Part shown: positions 35,494 through 44,525 of the stretch, piece by piece
Position numbering within the stretch: the stretch's first letter is position 1
Layout: each line of letters begins with the position of its first letter
Notes under the pieces: generated by a model
The model's input: the letters and a program-made list of their open reading frames with translations, nothing else
Databases searched by the model: none
Told to the model about the DNA's origin: nothing
From: Anaerocolumna sp. AGMB13025
Lineage (GTDB): Bacteria > Bacillota > Clostridia > Lachnospirales > Lachnospiraceae
Length of the DNA: 64,000 nucleotides
Direction of reading: 5' to 3'
Assembly (NCBI RefSeq): GCF_029689925.1
Contig: NZ_CP121445.1
Span: forward strand, 2,287,001-2,351,000
Made by a program: the position numbers and the translations under genes

Positions 35494-36402
35494 ATGGGTA
35501 AGAATAATATAAATAATAAAAAAACAGAAGCGGAACATATAACAAAGCACTTGGAACATAAGTATAAAGAACATGAGGACATTGAATCAGCCAGCATTGC
35601 CAGCGGAGCTTTAATCCAGGTTAACAGCTTTAAGGTATCGGATAACTTGATAAAAATGGATCATATTAATATTGTGGATATGGATTATACACCCTGTGAT
35701 GAAGGCTGGATGGTGAATGATACCCCTTTATATTACCGCATGTATTTTGTGGAAGGCGGGGATGTGACTTATACCGACAGTACTACAAGTTTTCAGTTAA
35801 AACCGAATTACTTTTATATCTTTCCCATTAACAAAGCCTACAAGATTGTCCATAAGACAGCAAATCCTTTGGTACACCTGTGGTTTCATGTCAATCTTAC
35901 CGGATATTTTATCACAGAGCCTTTAGCACTTGACTTAAGTGAAAATATAGAATGTTTCCATCTGTTAATGTCCATTAAAGAAATAATTAAGAAGAAAAGC
36001 AAAAGCATTAATTTAGACAGCCTGGTGGAATTTTTAATCCGCTATATCAACGATTTATTAATGCCTTATAAAATCTATGACGAGAGAATCATACTGGCGG
36101 TGGGATATATCAGGCAGAATTATGACCGTAATATATCTGACGAAGAACTAGCAGCGCTGGTTTATTTAAATAAATCCTACTTTATCAAATTATTCAAGAA
36201 AATCCTTGGGGTAACCCCCCAGAAGTTCATTGCAATGTATAAACTTAACTTAGCGGATCACTTACTTAGAAATGGTGCTTCTGTGAAAGAAACAGCCTTT
36301 CGTACCGGGTTCCAGGATGTGAAAGCGTTCAGTAAATTTTACAAAAAGAATAAAGAGATACAACCATCCAGAGTAAAAAAGGTGTTTTATCTATTACCCT
36401 AG
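35494..36402 (+). CDS. AraC-family transcriptional regulator
   Basis: A 302-residue protein with an N-terminal cupin-like sensing domain (LYYRMYFVEGGDVTYTDS, FYIFPINKAYKI, LVHLWFHVNL) and a C-terminal double helix-turn-helix (NISDEELAALVYLNKSYFIKLFKKILGVTPQKFI, then VKETAFRTGFQDVKAFSKFYKK). This is the sugar-sensing AraC type common in Firmicutes. ATG 35494 follows GGGAG at 35479-35483. It is divergent from the fucosidase and probably activates it. Confidence 0.9.
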   Translation: MGKNNINNKKTEAEHITKHLEHKYKEHEDIESASIASGALIQVNSFKVSDNLIKMDHINIVDMDYTPCDEGWMVNDTPLYYRMYFVEGGDVTYTDSTTSFQLKPNYFYIFPINKAYKIVHKTANPLVHLWFHVNLTGYFITEPLALDLSENIECFHLLMSIKEIIKKKSKSINLDSLVEFLIRYINDLLMPYKIYDERIILAVGYIRQNYDRNISDEELAALVYLNKSYFIKLFKKILGVTPQKFIAMYKLNLADHLLRNGASVKETAFRTGFQDVKAFSKFYKKNKEIQPSRVKKVFYLLP

Positions 36403-36495
36403 GACTTTATGCGAAAGACGGAATAAAAGGAATACTAGTTGCAGAAATAAAAAATAAAGTATACCTTGAAATAAAGAATATAGGGCTTATTAAGT

Positions 36496-36924
36496 TTATT
36501 CTTTTATATAATCCTTCATATAATGGTGACCCCAATCGCACATGCTGCTCAAGACTGGAACAATGCTTTCTCCGAACTCTGATAGTGAATATTCCACTTT
36601 TGGGGGGATAACAGGATAAACAACCCGGTTAATCAGTCCGTCATGTTCCAATTCACGTAGCTGCTGTGTCAGCATTTTTGGTGTAGCCTGTGGAATTTCT
36701 TTACTGATTTCATTAAAGCGTAAAGTTCTGTTTATCAGTCGCCATAATATAATGGACTTATATTTACCTCCGATTAAATCCAGAGTGGCTTCGATTGCAC
36801 AATTGTATTTAGTAAATCTGTCTTTGCTTCGGGTTAAAACTTTGTTAGCGGGGACAGGATCTGTTTCAGTGATTGGTTTGGTAGTTAGCGTATCGGCAAT
36901 TATAGTATTAGTGGTTGATTTCAT
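36496..36924 (-). CDS. HxlR-family transcriptional regulator
   Basis: A 142-residue winged-helix protein: CAIEATLDLIGGKYKSIILWRLINRTLRFNEISKEIPQATPKMLTQQLRELEHDGLINRVVYP is the full HxlR core, with the conserved Cys near residue 42 that can sense oxidants or electrophiles. It is divergent from a nitroreductase 245 bp away, the classical arrangement in which HxlR regulates the flavoenzyme. ATAGGAGTT before its ATG is preceded by a small GGCA/TGCC hairpin. Confidence 0.9.
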   Translation of the reverse strand: MKSTTNTIIADTLTTKPITETDPVPANKVLTRSKDRFTKYNCAIEATLDLIGGKYKSIILWRLINRTLRFNEISKEIPQATPKMLTQQLRELEHDGLINRVVYPVIPPKVEYSLSEFGESIVPVLSSMCDWGHHYMKDYIKE

Positions 36925-37169
36925 ATTAACTCCTATCTGGGCACGGCTGCCTACATGAAGATTTAATAAATTGGATTAATAAAAATTTTATGGTATTTCC
37001 GAAAAACATTAATAAATGAATCACACTATCTTTTTACATAGTATATTACAATAAAGTGCATACTTGCAAATGTTTCGTTTAATGTTAAAATCATAACATA
37101 GAAATGGTGTAGGATACAAGTTTTTTATTATAGCTTGTTATAGCTACTGTTATAAGAAAGGAAGTTTAT
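36925..37169. promoter_or_regulatory. HxlR-nitroreductase divergent control region
   Basis: AGTATA and ATACT flank TTACAATAAAGTGC near 37040-37065, giving an imperfect inverted site of the size bound by HxlR dimers. AAAGGAAG precedes the nitroreductase ATG. Assignment is by position and symmetry only. Confidence 0.35.
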
Positions 37170-37688
37170 ATGGATTTTATTGATATTGCAAAGTCAAGAT
37201 ATTCCTGCAGAAAGTATCAGGATAAAAAGGTTGAGAAAATAAAACTAGATAAGATACTGAATGCCGCCCATGTTGCACCTACCGCGGCCAACTGCCAGCC
37301 ACAGAAACTTATTGTTATTCAGGAAAAAGAAGGTCTTGAAAAGATTAACAAGGCCGCCAATACGTATCAAGCGCCGCTTGTAATTTTAGTATGCGGGGAT
37401 AAGGATAAGGCTTGGACGAGACCTTTTGACGGAAAGAAATATCAGGACATCGATACTAGTATTGTGACGGATCATATGATGTTACAGGCCACAGAGCTTG
37501 GACTTGGAACTGTTTGGGTCTGCTATTTTAACCCGGAAGTGATTCGAAGTGAATTTAACTTACCGGATAATCTGGAACCAATTAGTATTTTAGTAATCGG
37601 TTATCCGGATGGAGAACCTCAGGTATCCGATAGACATGATAAAACACGACAGCCAATAGAAACGATAGTATCTTATGAAGCTTTATAG
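37170..37688 (+). CDS. Nitroreductase-family FMN oxidoreductase
   Basis: A 172-residue minimal nitroreductase. SRYSCRKYQDKKV at residues 9-21 and HVAPTAANCQPQKLIVI bind FMN; LGLGTVWVCYFNPEVIR and ILVIGYPDGEPQ are the closing motifs. Such enzymes reduce nitro compounds, quinones or flavins with NAD(P)H. Divergent HxlR regulator suggests induction by an electrophile. The protein is short for the family but has all core elements. Confidence 0.9.
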   Translation: MDFIDIAKSRYSCRKYQDKKVEKIKLDKILNAAHVAPTAANCQPQKLIVIQEKEGLEKINKAANTYQAPLVILVCGDKDKAWTRPFDGKKYQDIDTSIVTDHMMLQATELGLGTVWVCYFNPEVIRSEFNLPDNLEPISILVIGYPDGEPQVSDRHDKTRQPIETIVSYEAL

Positions 37689-38560
37689 AAGCATAATGGG
37701 CAGGTCCTTTATGGTTAGGAATGATTATAATTAAGTATAACTGGTGCAAGGAAAGCGATAAATGAATGAAGTAATTGCGTAGATTCAATTGGTAAATTAG
37801 AAAGTTAAATAAACAGATCATATAACAGGTGTATGCAGTAGAAGAAAAATAGTATAGTTAATTGGAAATTAAATATGGAATCAGCAACTAAAATTAATTC
37901 ATTAAAAATCGTAAAATTTGAGGGCTTTTATAAAGTATAAGAATTCTATTTCTTAAGTGGAAGGGACAAATCCTTACTGTACTTTATATCTGCTCTTTTT
38001 TTGCTTCACTTAATTTATCTGTTTTTTATATTCTTAATAGCAGTATAATGGTTTTTGATACAATTTTAAAGTATTGTTTAAAGTGCACTTATAAATAGGG
38101 AAATAATGATAAATAATTGTTGATTTAACATTAAACTAGTGATACAATATATCATAACAGGATAAAATAGTTAATTGTGCAGAATTATATAGGGATTGAC
38201 TATTAATATTGCACAAATTGATAATTACAAATATGCTGTTAACTTTAATAGAACTTTAATAACAACATTCATGCATATTGAAAAAGCAAAAAAGCAAAAA
38301 AGCAAACAAGCAAACAACAAACTCGGAAAGGTTTAACGTTAAACCATACTACCGAATATGAAATAACTGAAATTCTGATTAATTTACAGAACTCATATTA
38401 AGCAGATATGTCTATTTGGTTTTGAAATTACATTTATGGGGGTTAGTAAAAAAATCTTAATTTAATAAAGTTGGAGAGGGGGATTAAGAAAAGTACATAG
38501 AAAAGCAAATAATGTACCAGATAACTATCAAATTAAGAAAAATAAGTGGAGGGGTAATTC
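37689..38560. other. 872-bp AT-rich region upstream of the GH87-type gene
   Basis: No gene is supported. It contains a run of A-rich AAAAAGC-like microrepeats at 38280-38320, the palindrome at 38330 and AGTGGAGGGG as the ribosome site of the next gene. The long leader suggests elaborate control of the secreted enzyme. Confidence 0.5.
38330..38345. promoter_or_regulatory. LacI/CcpA-style palindromic operator
   Basis: GGTTTAACGTTAAACC is a perfect 16-bp palindrome with central CG, the shape of LacI-family operators. It lies 215 bp before the GH87-type gene. No LacI gene is in the window. Confidence 0.5.
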
Positions 38561-41500
38561 ATGAAAAACAGAATTAAGAGGTTTACACATGTATTTTTAG
38601 TATTAGCCATGATTTTAACTCAGATTTTCACATCCATGCCCACTGCATATGCTGCGGATACTGCTAATCTTGCCCGCGCAAAATCAATCACAGCCAATAA
38701 TTATACACAGGTTTACGTCCCAGACAATGCTGTTGATGGTAACGTAAATACATATTGGGAAGGCGGCGCTAATGCTTATCCGAATATCTTGACGGCGGAT
38801 CTTGGCAGCGTCCAGGCTGTCTATAAGATAGTACTTAGGTTAAATCCAACCTGGGAGGCCAGAACTCAGACATTATCCGTACTTACCAGTACGGACAACG
38901 GTACTTACAGTACGGTGAAAGCATCGGATACCTATAACTTTAATCCATCAACTGGCAATACGGTAACCATAACATTTACAGAAACCAATGCCAGATATGT
39001 AAGGCTGAATTTTACCGCAAACAGCGGTGCAACCGGTGGACAAGCTGCTGAATATGAAGTATATGGTACAGCAGCAGAAACCGGTACTCCGGATTTGGTC
39101 GTTACGGATATATCCTGGAGTCCGGCAACTCCACAGACTGGTAATCAGGTTACGTTCAGTGCTACCATTAAGAATCAGGGGACCGGTGCGACTACAGCCG
39201 GGGTTATTAATGGCGTAAGTTTTCTGGTTGACGGAAACCAGGCAGCCTGGTCGGATAACAATACCAGTTCCATCGCAGCCGGAAGTTCCATTACCGTAAC
39301 GGCCAACGGAGGACCATCCGGCGCTGCCTGGACAGCACTCCAGGGCAGTCATACGGTAACCGCCTGGGTGGATGATGTAAACCGCATAGCAGAGTCTGAT
39401 GAAACAAACAACCAATATTCAAAAACAATAACCACCGGAGGCGGCACTGTAAATCAGCCTGACTTTATTGTTACCGATATTACCTATTCCCCGGAAACTC
39501 CTGTGCCAGGTAATGCCGTAACCTTTCGTGCAGTTGTTAAAAATCAGGGAACCCAGGCGGCGGCACCAGGTATTACAGCTTTTTTGGTTGACGGAACCCA
39601 GGTGGCAGCATCTACAAATATTACCGGGCAGATTGCAGCCGGTGCCCAGTTAACCGTAACCGCTGCCAGTACCTGGACTGCTGCTAGCGGAAGCCATAAC
39701 GTAACCGCAACCGCAGATGTAAATAATACCGTAACAGAATCGGATGAAGGAAATAACAGTTACAGTAAAAATCTTACCATAGGTGGAACCAGCGGAGGAT
39801 CTCCGGATCTTATTGTAACGGATATTACCTCAACTCCTGTCTCTCCTTTAACGGGTAATCAGGTAACTTTCAGTGCGGTAGTAAAGAATCAGGGTACTGG
39901 GTCAACCCCCGCCGGAACAATTATTGGTGTCAGCTTCTCTATTGACGGAACACAGGTAAGTTGGTCTGATACTACCACTGCGTCCCTTGCCCCAGGAGCA
40001 TCCGTAACCGTAACTGCAAACGGAGGACCAAGAGGTACTGCTGTCTGGTCTGCAACTACCGGAAGTCATACCGTTATGGCTTGGGTGGATGATGTAAACC
40101 GAATATCGGAACTAAATGAAAGCAACAATCAGTACACAGAAAATCTGTCGGTAACCACTGGACCTATGCCGGATCTGGTTGTAACAAACTTAACCTATTC
40201 ACCGGCCGAACCTACGACCGGAAACACAGTAACTTTTACGGCTACTGTTAAAAATCAGGGAACAGCAGCAGGAGCCCCGGGGATTATTTCCTTTGCAGTC
40301 GATGGGACAAAGGTTTCGGAGACAGCCAATAACACCGCAGCATTAGCAATTGGCGCAGTTGCAACAGTTACCGGCACATGGAATAACGCTTCGGTTGGAA
40401 ACCATACCTTAACGGCAACAGTTGACAATGCAAACACTACGGCAGAAGGCAATGAAACCAACAACACCTATAGTACAAGCTTAACGGTAAATCCTACACC
40501 GGGAATTGATTTTTGTGTAACTAATATTAGTTACACACCCTCCTACATCACTACCGGAGACAGGGTTACCTTTAGTGCCACAGTCAAAAACCAGGGTACC
40601 ATAGCAGGTACAGCAGGAACCATTTCCTTTAAAGTGGATGGAGTCCAGGCAGCCGTATCTGCTAACAGTACCAGCCAGATCGCGCCGGGAGCGTCCCTGG
40701 TTATAACAGCAGGCAGTTCCTGGACAGCCATAAGCGGTTCTCATACCATCAGTGCAACTGCCGATAGTAACAATACTACCGTAGAAACCGATGAAACCAA
40801 TAATACCTACACTACGAATATAACAGTGGGCAGCGGCGGCAGAGGTGCTACTATGCCTTATACCAGATATGAATCGGAACAAGGATCCTACGGCGGCGGG
40901 GCAGCCCTCAGAGAAGCACCGGATTTTAATTATGCACTGATAGCTTCCGAAGCTTCCAATCAAAAGTACGTTGCCCTTCCCGTGAATGGCTCCTATGTTG
41001 AATGGAATGTGACACAGGGCGGTGCAGGAGTAACGATGCGCTTTACCATGCCGGATACTTCAGATGGCATGGGTCAGAGCGGTTCCCTGGATTGTTATGT
41101 CAATGGAACGAAAGTATCAACCATTGGGTTATCCTCTTATTGGTCCTGGCAGTATTTTACCGGCGATCAGCCCCAGGATGCGCCTAATGGCGGTCAGGCG
41201 GCCTTCCGTTTTGATGAGGTACACTTTAAGCTTCCTATAGCCTTAAAGGCAGGGGATACGTTAAGAATACAAAAAACCAACGGAGACAGTTTAGAATATG
41301 GTGTTGACTTCGTGGAAGTAGAACCGGTACCGACAGCCATCCCGCAGCCATCCAATTCCCTTTCTGTTACTGCCTACGGTGCCACCCCAGATGACAACAG
41401 CGATGATCTGGCAGCGTTTAATGCCTGTGTAAATGCAGCTGCTTCTTCCGGTAAAACGGTATATATTCCGGCAGGTAAATTTAATTTAGGCAATATGTGG

Positions 41501-42523
41501 ACCATTAATGCAGACAATATTACCATAACAGGAGCAGGAATGTGGTATACGAATCTGCAATTTACTTCACCTAATAAAGCCAGCGGCGGTATCTCCTTTC
41601 GAATAACCGGTACGGTAGATTTTGGCAATGTATATATTAACTCCATGCTCCGTTCCAGGTATGGTCAGGAGGCAATCTATAAATGTTTTATGGATAATTT
41701 CGGAACCAATTCAAGAATTCATGATTTTTGGGAGGATCATTTTGAATGCGGTTTCTGGGTTGCCGATTATGCACATACTCCTGTTGTAACAGCCGATAAC
41801 CTGTTAATCGAAAACGGACGTATCAGAAATAATCTGGCAGACGGTGTTAATTTCTGCCAGGGTACGAAAAACTCCACAGTACGTAATTGCAGTGTCAGAA
41901 ATAATGGTGATGACGGTCTAGCCATGTGGCCGGATTCCACTATGGGAGCCCCAATGGAAGTTAACAATTCCTTTTTGTATAATACAATAGAAAATAACTG
42001 GCGTGCCGCAGCCATAGCTATCTTTGGCGGTTCCGGCCACAAGGCACAGTATAATTATGTCAAGGATTGCTTTATGGGTTCTGGTATCAGGCTAAATACG
42101 GTTTTTCCTGGTTATCATTTTGAAAATAATTCTGGTATTTTATTCTCAGATACAACGATAATTAATTCCGGAACCAGTAAAGACTGCTATAACGGTGAAC
42201 GAGGTGCCATAGACCTGGAAGCTTCCGGACCAAGCATTAAGAATATCACCTTTGAAAATATCGATATTATCAATTCTCAAAGAGATGCCATTCAGTTTGG
42301 TTACGGTGGTGGCTTCAGCGGAATTACCTTTAGAAACATAAATATAAACGGAACCGGTAAGGATGCTATTACAACCTCCAGATTCTCCTCACCTCATCTG
42401 GGGGAGGCTATCTACACCTACACCGGCAATGGTTCGGCTACCTTTATCAATCTGACTACAAGTAATATCGAAGCTCCTGAGAAATATCTGATCATGAACG
42501 GATTTGATATTGTATTTCAATAA
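38561..42523 (+). CDS. Secreted multidomain GH87-type alpha-1,3-glucanase/mycodextranase
   Basis: A 1320-residue exported enzyme. Order: Sec signal (1-31, ending PTAYA-A), discoidin/F5-8C domain (about 33-170), five CARDB repeats starting near 178, 300, 414, 536 and 648, a CBM35-like jelly-roll (about 765-925), and a right-handed beta-helix catalytic domain (about 930-1320). DGVNFCQGTKNSTVRNC and RNNGDDGLAMW (Asp pair near 1116-1117) are the GH87 signature, whose members cut alpha-1,3-glucan of fungal walls or mutan. No wall anchor is seen. Pectate-lyase-like helix proteins share the fold, so substrate is an inference. Confidence 0.8.
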   Translation: MKNRIKRFTHVFLVLAMILTQIFTSMPTAYAADTANLARAKSITANNYTQVYVPDNAVDGNVNTYWEGGANAYPNILTADLGSVQAVYKIVLRLNPTWEARTQTLSVLTSTDNGTYSTVKASDTYNFNPSTGNTVTITFTETNARYVRLNFTANSGATGGQAAEYEVYGTAAETGTPDLVVTDISWSPATPQTGNQVTFSATIKNQGTGATTAGVINGVSFLVDGNQAAWSDNNTSSIAAGSSITVTANGGPSGAAWTALQGSHTVTAWVDDVNRIAESDETNNQYSKTITTGGGTVNQPDFIVTDITYSPETPVPGNAVTFRAVVKNQGTQAAAPGITAFLVDGTQVAASTNITGQIAAGAQLTVTAASTWTAASGSHNVTATADVNNTVTESDEGNNSYSKNLTIGGTSGGSPDLIVTDITSTPVSPLTGNQVTFSAVVKNQGTGSTPAGTIIGVSFSIDGTQVSWSDTTTASLAPGASVTVTANGGPRGTAVWSATTGSHTVMAWVDDVNRISELNESNNQYTENLSVTTGPMPDLVVTNLTYSPAEPTTGNTVTFTATVKNQGTAAGAPGIISFAVDGTKVSETANNTAALAIGAVATVTGTWNNASVGNHTLTATVDNANTTAEGNETNNTYSTSLTVNPTPGIDFCVTNISYTPSYITTGDRVTFSATVKNQGTIAGTAGTISFKVDGVQAAVSANSTSQIAPGASLVITAGSSWTAISGSHTISATADSNNTTVETDETNNTYTTNITVGSGGRGATMPYTRYESEQGSYGGGAALREAPDFNYALIASEASNQKYVALPVNGSYVEWNVTQGGAGVTMRFTMPDTSDGMGQSGSLDCYVNGTKVSTIGLSSYWSWQYFTGDQPQDAPNGGQAAFRFDEVHFKLPIALKAGDTLRIQKTNGDSLEYGVDFVEVEPVPTAIPQPSNSLSVTAYGATPDDNSDDLAAFNACVNAAASSGKTVYIPAGKFNLGNMWTINADNITITGAGMWYTNLQFTSPNKASGGISFRITGTVDFGNVYINSMLRSRYGQEAIYKCFMDNFGTNSRIHDFWEDHFECGFWVADYAHTPVVTADNLLIENGRIRNNLADGVNFCQGTKNSTVRNCSVRNNGDDGLAMWPDSTMGAPMEVNNSFLYNTIENNWRAAAIAIFGGSGHKAQYNYVKDCFMGSGIRLNTVFPGYHFENNSGILFSDTTIINSGTSKDCYNGERGAIDLEASGPSIKNITFENIDIINSQRDAIQFGYGGGFSGITFRNININGTGKDAITTSRFSSPHLGEAIYTYTGNGSATFINLTTSNIEAPEKYLIMNGFDIVFQ

Positions 42524-42642
42524 CCGGTATGAAAATAAGCTTATTCGGTGGTGATAGGGTCATAGAATTGTTTGGGTCTTTGTACTAGATAATAAAGAAG
42601 AAATTCATCCTGTAATATCATAAGATAATTGAGTTAAAATAG

Positions 42643-42689
42643 AGCAGTGCTCCGTTATGTCGTGAAACCGGGGCACTGCTTTTTTATTT
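42643..42689 (+). terminator. Terminator after the GH87-type gene
   Basis: AGCAGTGCTCCG pairs with CGGGGCACTGCT (42643-42680) and is followed by TTTTTATTTATT. A standard intrinsic terminator. Confidence 0.9.
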
Positions 42690-42763
42690 ATTAGGAAAGT
42701 TCTCCTCCAGCCTGTGTATTAAATATGCCCGCTATAAGCGGGCATAGGAAACAGACGAGATTG

Positions 42764-42943
42764 CTAGAAGATATAAAAACCCTCTTCAAATTCGTCCTCA
42801 TCAAGGTCATCATCCTCGGTAAGAAAATAATGCATGTCGAGCAGATCAGAATCAGTCATGTTCCGAACAAGCTTAGCTGTCATTCCTTCTGGAGGATTTT
42901 TGATATAGTTTTGTCTGAGTTCCTCTAGTTGTTTTGGATCCAT
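42764..42943 (-). CDS. Small acidic protein encoded behind the Y2 transposase
   Basis: A 59-residue protein from ATG 42943 to TAG 42764. It starts MDPKQLEELRQNYIKNPPEG, continues with MTDSDLLDMHYFLTEDDD and ends in an acidic stretch DEDEFEEGFYIF. GGGAGG lies eight bases upstream of the ATG. It is 55 bp downstream of the transposase gene and within the hairpin-bounded element, so it is probably cotranscribed cargo or an accessory factor. I recall similar short proteins beside transposases of this type in Lachnospiraceae, without known function. Confidence 0.75.
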   Translation of the reverse strand: MDPKQLEELRQNYIKNPPEGMTAKLVRNMTDSDLLDMHYFLTEDDDLDEDEFEEGFYIF

Positions 42944-42998
42944 TAGTAGTGCCTCCCATCTTAGAATGATTTAAGTATGGACCAGATGGGATAGAAAA

Positions 42999-44156
42999 TC
43001 AAGTAGCTTTACCGCTGGAGCGGCAGTGAAACTTTGCCATTGCCCTTTCGTAAAGTTCAACTAGAGATACACGTTTGTGGTTATAGTAGAGTTCCAGAAA
43101 CTCCATGGTATGATTGCACTTTTGACATTTCAAGGGATCGTAACCAAAGGACAAAAGAATAAGGTTACGCCATTTATTAAAATCCAGAATTATCTTGTGT
43201 TTGGATTTGGGTACAGCTTTGGTAAGGCTTTTATCTAACTCGCGATGACGAGCATAAAGACCATAATAGCGTGTCATCTTAAAGTTCTTTTCAGGGATGT
43301 GTTGGATAAGAAGCTTAATAAAATCTAACACAGGAATTGTTTTCTGAACATAAGAATTATCCTCATGTTTGTTATAATGAAAAGTTACATTTTCACCATC
43401 GTAGGAGTCAATTCTTGAAGTAGCAATAACAGGACGACTAAGATAGCGACTGATATATTTTACAACGGTATTAGGGTCACAAAGATTTGGTTTTGCGTAA
43501 ACATAGAAACCATTTTTATCTTTCTTGTAGATGGCGGCCTTGGTTTTTTTGAAAGATGGACCGATATGCTTCTCCATTTCATTAAGAAGAGCGGTCTGAA
43601 AAGCTTTTCTAAAATAAGAGTAATTAAAATGTTTTACAACACGCCAGAATCCATCATCGGAGAATCCACCTTCGGTAAGTAGACAGTGAATGTGAGGATT
43701 CCATTCAAGAGGACGGCCAAAAGTATGTAGAACACAGACAAAACCGGGAACATAGTTCTTACTTTTGTTCATCTTGTGGAACAGTTCAAGAACAACGCTA
43801 CGGACCGCCTGGAAAAGACAGTTAAGAAGGGAACGGTCTTCCAAAAAGAAGTGACGAAGTTCTTCGTCAATAGTAAAAACACAGTGGCGGTGAGTGCAAC
43901 GAATTAACTTAAAAGATATCGTGGTAGAACGATCGTTGGAGTATTTGCTGCCACAGGTAGGGCAAAACTTGGAGTGACAGCGGAAAGGAACGAATTTAAG
44001 TTCACCGCAATGGGAACAGCCGTACATGGCACCACCAAAGGAAGGATCGCCGCAGTTAATCATCTTTTCAATGTTTTCCATAACAACATGACGAGGATGA
44101 AGAGAATATTTAATTATTTCATAATTGTCATTGAAAATCTTCTGTAATATATTCAT
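42999..44156 (-). CDS. IS91-family Y2 HUH transposase
   Basis: A 385-residue rolling-circle transposase. N-terminal zinc-binding domain: CSHCGELKFVPFRCHSKFCPTC (residues about 46-67). HUH motif: NPHIHCLLTEGG (near 153-164), with the metal-binding histidines. Two catalytic tyrosines appear as KYISRYLSRP (near 233-242, Y-x3-Y). A C-terminal zinc knuckle CQKCNHTMEFLEL is near 340. All catalytic parts are present, so it seems intact. The enzyme nicks one strand and mobilises DNA by single-strand rolling-circle transfer. Confidence 0.92.
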   Translation of the reverse strand: MNILQKIFNDNYEIIKYSLHPRHVVMENIEKMINCGDPSFGGAMYGCSHCGELKFVPFRCHSKFCPTCGSKYSNDRSTTISFKLIRCTHRHCVFTIDEELRHFFLEDRSLLNCLFQAVRSVVLELFHKMNKSKNYVPGFVCVLHTFGRPLEWNPHIHCLLTEGGFSDDGFWRVVKHFNYSYFRKAFQTALLNEMEKHIGPSFKKTKAAIYKKDKNGFYVYAKPNLCDPNTVVKYISRYLSRPVIATSRIDSYDGENVTFHYNKHEDNSYVQKTIPVLDFIKLLIQHIPEKNFKMTRYYGLYARHRELDKSLTKAVPKSKHKIILDFNKWRNLILLSFGYDPLKCQKCNHTMEFLELYYNHKRVSLVELYERAMAKFHCRSSGKAT

Positions 44157-44201
44157 ATGACTATTATGAAGCAGAATGACAAAAAAAGAAACCCCCAGAT
44201 T

Positions 44202-44219
44202 CCCCTCATGAATGAGGGG
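44202..44219. repeat. Perfect hairpin at the 5' end of the Y2 element
   Basis: CCCCTCATGAATGAGGGG is a perfect 18-bp palindrome 45 bp upstream of the transposase start, suited to be the ter- or ori-end hairpin recognised by an HUH enzyme. Confidence 0.7.
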
Positions 44220-44289
44220 CTAGGGGAGCTGATGTGTCGAAGACACTTTTTTATTGCATAGGAAACTTCTTCGAACTTACCTCGTATGT

Positions 44290-44295
44290 TAAATT
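44290..44295 (+). promoter_or_regulatory. Left-end -10 box completed by the right-end -35 on circularisation
   Basis: TTGACA lies at 45801-45806 in the right end. If the element circularises at CT, TTGACA is 17 bp from TAAATT at 44290-44295, giving a promoter that fires into the non-coding RNA. In the inserted state the two halves are 1.5 kb apart. Confidence 0.65.
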
Positions 44296-44299
44296 GATA

Positions 44300-44490
44300 T
44301 TAGTTCCTTACTCTTTTCTTGAGTAAGTGTATACTGTTTATAGGCACTGTGGATTAGTCGAACTTACCTAACGCTTAGACGTTTGTTCATAGGCTATAAC
44401 CACAGTTGCCTGCTTAAATGTTGATCAGTTAGATAACGCATGACGTTTTAATTAGCACGAGGCTACATAGCAGGCAGTTCTGTGGAATAA
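44300..44490 (+). ncRNA. IS110 bridge RNA with readable target and donor guides
   Basis: Structure: 5' hairpin TTACTC/GAGTAA (44308-44326); target loop closed by CTGTGG/CCACAG (44347-44405); donor loop closed by TGCCTGCT/AGCAGGCA (44407-44476). Target loop: TCGAACTTACCT (44358-44369) is identical to the left target plus core CT; CATAG (44388-44392) is complementary to CTATG on the right. Donor loop: AGTTAG (44427-44432) equals the right-end flank at 45808-45813; ACGAG (44457-44461) complements CTCGT at 44281-44285. All four guides thus agree with the observed junctions. Confidence 0.85.
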
Positions 44491-44525
44491 GCAACAGTGT
44501 CAATCTACTAAAAGGAGCTATTATT

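Larger units (their letters stand above)
42727..44219 (-). mobile_element. IS91-like (Y2-HUH) rolling-circle element
   Basis: The unit comprises a Y2 transposase gene and a small downstream gene on the minus strand, flanked by hairpins GCCCGC-tataa-GCGGGC (42727-42743) on the 3' side and CCCCTCAT-ga-ATGAGGGG (44202-44219) on the 5' side. IS91-type elements carry such subterminal hairpins at their ori and ter ends and make no target duplication. Exact termini cannot be read from one copy, so the limits given are those of the hairpins. Confidence 0.6.

Noticed and set aside
42727..42743. Another hairpin-ribosome-site motif
   Set aside because: It resembles the permease leader hairpin (GCCCGC...GCGGGC then ATAGGA) but no plus-strand gene follows; it fits better as the end hairpin of the Y2 element.
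42725..42928. Plus-strand frame opposite the small gene behind the Y2 transposase
   Set aside because: It is the antisense shadow of the 59-residue minus-strand gene, which has the better ribosome site and a natural composition.
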